Positions 61,898-64,000 of a stretch of DNA of 64,000 nt are shown piece by piece; the stretch's first letter is position 1; each line of letters starts with the position of its first letter. This DNA is from Streptomyces sp. PTY087I2 (GTDB lineage Bacteria > Actinomycetota > Actinomycetes > Streptomycetales > Streptomycetaceae). The notes under the pieces are model-generated. The model did no database searches, was not told where the DNA came from, and saw nothing but the letters and a program-made list of their open reading frames with translations. Made by a program: the position numbers and the translations under genes. The stretch lies in the NCBI RefSeq assembly GCF_001687325.1, contig NZ_LZRD01000016.1, forward strand, positions 121,204 to 185,203. The letters are read 5' to 3'.

Positions 61898-63199
61898 ATG
61901 TCCCGCACGACAGCTGAGCCCACCGCCATCCGGTCCGTCACCGCCCGCCGCATCATCGACAGCCGGGGCAACCCCACCGTCGAGGCCGACGTCCGCCTCG
62001 CCGACGGGTCCCTCGGGCGCGCCGCGGTCCCGTCCGGCGCCTCCACCGGTGCGCGGGAGGCCGTGGAGCTGCGCGACGGTGACGCCGGGCAGTGGCACGG
62101 CAAGGGGGTCGACCGGGCCGTCGCCCACGTCAACGGGGAGATCGCGGCCGCGGTCGTGGGCCGCGACGCGGACGACCAGGCGGGCCTGGACGCGGCGCTT
62201 GTCGCGCTCGACGGCACGCCCGGCAAGTCCCGGCTCGGGGCGAACGCGATCCTCGGGGTCTCGCTCGCCGCCGCGAAGGCCGCGGCGGCGGCCCACCGTC
62301 AGCCGCTCTACCGCTATCTCGGCGGCGCCGACGCCCGGCTGCTCCCGCTGCCGATGATGAACATCATCAACGGCGGGGCGCACGCCGACAATCCGCTGGA
62401 CTTCCAGGAATTCATGATCGCGCCGGTGGGTGCGAAGACCTTCGCGGAAGCCGTCCGCATGGGCTCCGAGATCTTCCACACCCTGCGCCGCGACCTGCTC
62501 GCCGCCGGTCACGCCACCGGCGTCGGCGACGAAGGCGGGTTCGCCCCCGCGCTGCGCACGGCCGAAGAGGCCCTGGACTTCGTCCTGAGCGCCGTCGAAC
62601 GCACCGGATACCGTCCCGGCGAGGACATCGGCCTCATCATGGACCCGGCATCGTCGGAGTTCTTCCATGACGGCGTGTACGTGTACGCGGGCGAGGGGGT
62701 CCGCCGTACGCCCTCCGAGCAGGCGGACTACCTGGCCAAGCTGATCGACGCCTACCCGATCGTCTCCATCGAGGACCCGATGGCCGAGGACGACCTGGAC
62801 GGCTGGCGCGAGCTGACCGCGCGCGTCGGCCACCGCTGCCAGCTCACCGGCGACGACGTCTTCTGCACCGACGAGGCCCAGGTCCGTGAGGGCATCCGTA
62901 CCGGCGTCGGCAACTCGGTCCTGGTCAAGGTCAACCAGATCGGCACCCTGACCGAAGCCCTCGCCACGGTCGCCACCGCCCGGCGTGCGGGCTGGAGCGC
63001 CGTGATGTCCCACCGCTCCGGCGAGACGGAGGACACCACGATCGCGGACCTGGCGGTGGCGACGGGCTGCGGCCAGATCAAGACCGGCTCGCTCTCCCGC
63101 TCCGACCGCACGGCCAAGTACAACCAGCTGATCCGGATCGAGGAGGAGCTGGGCGAGTCGGCGCAGTACGCGGGCGGAGCGCTGCTGTCCCATTCCTGA
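61898..63199 (+). CDS. eno: Enolase (probable second paralogue)
   Basis: A 433-residue enolase converting 2-phosphoglycerate to phosphoenolpyruvate. Motifs: IIDSRGNPTVEADV at about 15-28, the flexible loop PSGASTGAREAVE near 45-58, GGAHADNPLDFQEFM, the metal ligands in IMDPASSEF and SIEDPMAEDD, the catalytic-Lys signature VLVKVNQIGTLTE and SHRSGETEDTTIADLAVA. All catalytic residues appear present. The ATG at 61898 follows GGAAGGA. Because it is paired with a MarR regulator rather than in the usual housekeeping setting next to a septum-formation gene, it may be an additional, conditionally expressed enolase. Confidence 0.95.
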   Translation: MSRTTAEPTAIRSVTARRIIDSRGNPTVEADVRLADGSLGRAAVPSGASTGAREAVELRDGDAGQWHGKGVDRAVAHVNGEIAAAVVGRDADDQAGLDAALVALDGTPGKSRLGANAILGVSLAAAKAAAAAHRQPLYRYLGGADARLLPLPMMNIINGGAHADNPLDFQEFMIAPVGAKTFAEAVRMGSEIFHTLRRDLLAAGHATGVGDEGGFAPALRTAEEALDFVLSAVERTGYRPGEDIGLIMDPASSEFFHDGVYVYAGEGVRRTPSEQADYLAKLIDAYPIVSIEDPMAEDDLDGWRELTARVGHRCQLTGDDVFCTDEAQVREGIRTGVGNSVLVKVNQIGTLTEALATVATARRAGWSAVMSHRSGETEDTTIADLAVATGCGQIKTGSLSRSDRTAKYNQLIRIEEELGESAQYAGGALLSHS

Positions 63200-63262
63200 C
63201 GGGGCCTCAGGCCGGGCGGGCCGCACCCCACCAGGTGCCGCCCGGCCCCGGCAACGCGGAAC

Positions 63263-63304
63263 GGGCGGCCCCCGGCGGACGGTTGCGTCCACCGGAGGCC
63301 GCCC
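63263..63304. terminator. Bidirectional hairpin between eno and the beta-helix gene
   Basis: Two 19-base arms (63263-63281 and 63286-63304) pair with two mismatches around a GTTG loop in the convergent gap. It can terminate transcription from either side. Confidence 0.65.
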
Positions 63305-63393
63305 TCCGTTCGCGGCGGGCCGGTCCGGGCCGCCGGACACCGGACCTGCTTACCGCTCCCGGGTCACCGGGTCCGGGTCGAAGGGGCCCGGAG

Positions 63394-64000
63394 CTAGGGG
63401 AAGTTGGTGACGGTCGAAGGGATCGTCGACGTTCCCGACGTCGGCGAGCCGATGTTGTTGATGACGTGCTGGTACTGGCCGTTGCCGCCGAGCGAGACGA
63501 CCAGCAGGCTGTGGAACTTCACACCGGGCTTCACCGGTGCCTTGAAGCCGTGTTCCTGGACGATGGTCGGGTCGACGTTGTAGTAGCAGTAGCTGCCCAT
63601 GCCCCAGCCCTCGTGCTGCTCGACCGAGTCGTCGACCCGGTAGGCGGCGTAGCCCTTCGTGTCGCCGTTCTGGATGGCGGCCTGGTTGGGGGCGTCGTAG
63701 GCCTTCTCGTTCTGGAAGAAGATCGTGCGGCCGCGCTCGCCGTACCACTCGACGTCGTACTTGTTGAAGTGCTCCACGAACAGCCCGGTCGCCAGGACGT
63801 CGTCGCCGTTCACGCGGACCCCGTAGTCGGCCCGGTTGGTCTCCCAGCCCCAGCCCTCACCGTGGTCCGCCCGCCACACCCAGGTGTGGTCGATGATCGT
63901 GTCGTCGCTGTTGACGACGATGCTCGTGGTCGCCTTGCCGGGGCCCGCGCCGCCGATCCGTACGAACACGTCCTGGAGCGACGTCGGGTTCGCCGCGTGG
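63394..64000 (-). CDS. Probable secreted right-handed beta-helix (pectate-lyase-fold) protein, 5' end outside window
   Basis: The open frame continues past the window edge, so only the C-terminal 200 or so residues are seen. The text (NPTSLQDVFVRIGGAGPG, SIVVNSDDTIIDHTWVWRAD, VRVNGDDVLATGLFVEHFNKYDV, FFQNEKAYDAP) has the repeated beta-strand rhythm of right-handed beta-helix proteins and matches a Streptomyces family often labelled, without proof, as adenylyl cyclase or coagulation-factor-type proteins. The missing N-terminus probably has a signal peptide and carbohydrate-binding or discoidin domains. A role on extracellular polysaccharide is inferred. Confidence 0.7.
   Translation of the reverse strand, partial: HAANPTSLQDVFVRIGGAGPGKATTSIVVNSDDTIIDHTWVWRADHGEGWGWETNRADYGVRVNGDDVLATGLFVEHFNKYDVEWYGERGRTIFFQNEKAYDAPNQAAIQNGDTKGYAAYRVDDSVEQHEGWGMGSYCYYNVDPTIVQEHGFKAPVKPGVKFHSLLVVSLGGNGQYQHVINNIGSPTSGTSTIPSTVTNFP

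Overview
This window is chromosomal DNA of a Streptomyces or very close actinomycete. The evidence is the very high G+C content, strong third-position GC bias, frequent GTG starts, ATGA/GTGA start-stop overlaps, a coelichelin-type siderophore locus with DmdR/IdeR iron boxes, an SigB/SigF-type sigma factor, and a DnaE2 gene behind an actinobacterial LexA box. No tRNA, rRNA, CRISPR array or intact mobile element was found.

Left part (1-15,300): the end of an unknown gene is followed by a FecCD-type permease and ATPase (cobamide or F420-0 uptake are the best guesses), a PRC-barrel/DUF2382 stress protein and a CbiZ-type adenosylcobinamide amidohydrolase. A long minus-strand block reads, in transcription order: sigma factor, a perfect 50-bp palindromic terminator, an XRE-TetR hybrid regulator, three genes that together make an L-carnitine to glycine-betaine pathway (cdhC, cdhA, cdhB), then metY and metX. 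metX appears to start at a CTG that overlaps the metY stop. An acetyltransferase, a membrane PP2C phosphatase, a collapsed short-chain-dehydrogenase pseudogene and a zinc alcohol dehydrogenase follow on the plus strand.

Middle (15,300-39,200): an ABC-F gene lies behind an 11-codon aromatic leader ORF. Next come a Nudix hydrolase, the PTS-type dihydroxyacetone kinase operon dhaKLM, a DUF6461-like protein, a small molybdenum group (di-Mop molbindin, sulfite-oxidase-like enzyme, MoeA), VOC, DinB and Asp23/Gls24 proteins, and the SOS-type pair dnaE2 plus a Y-family protein that has lost catalytic residues. An envelope/sugar region then holds a GT-C-like membrane protein, a membrane-anchored molybdoenzyme, a methyltransferase, a DUF2064 transferase, a GT2 glycosyltransferase, an OmpR-type two-component system and a dTDP-rhamnose-4-epimerase-like enzyme.

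Right part (39,400-61,200): a coelichelin-type siderophore locus, cchB to cchJ. CchB hydroxylates ornithine. The three-module NRPS CchH has adenylation codes for formyl-hydroxyornithine, threonine and hydroxyornithine. CchCDEF import the ferric siderophore, CchG and CchI form an exporter pair, and CchJ is a releasing or hydrolysing esterase. Four iron boxes precede cchB, cchE, cchF and cchJ. The formyltransferase (cchA) and the MbtH-like gene of the S. coelicolor locus are not here. CchG and CchI have complementary defects in their ATPase motifs, implying a heterodimer with one working ATP site.

Right end (61,200-64,000): a MarR regulator is divergent from an enolase gene, with four in-phase 13-bp direct repeats between them, followed by the 5'-truncated gene of a probable secreted beta-helix protein.
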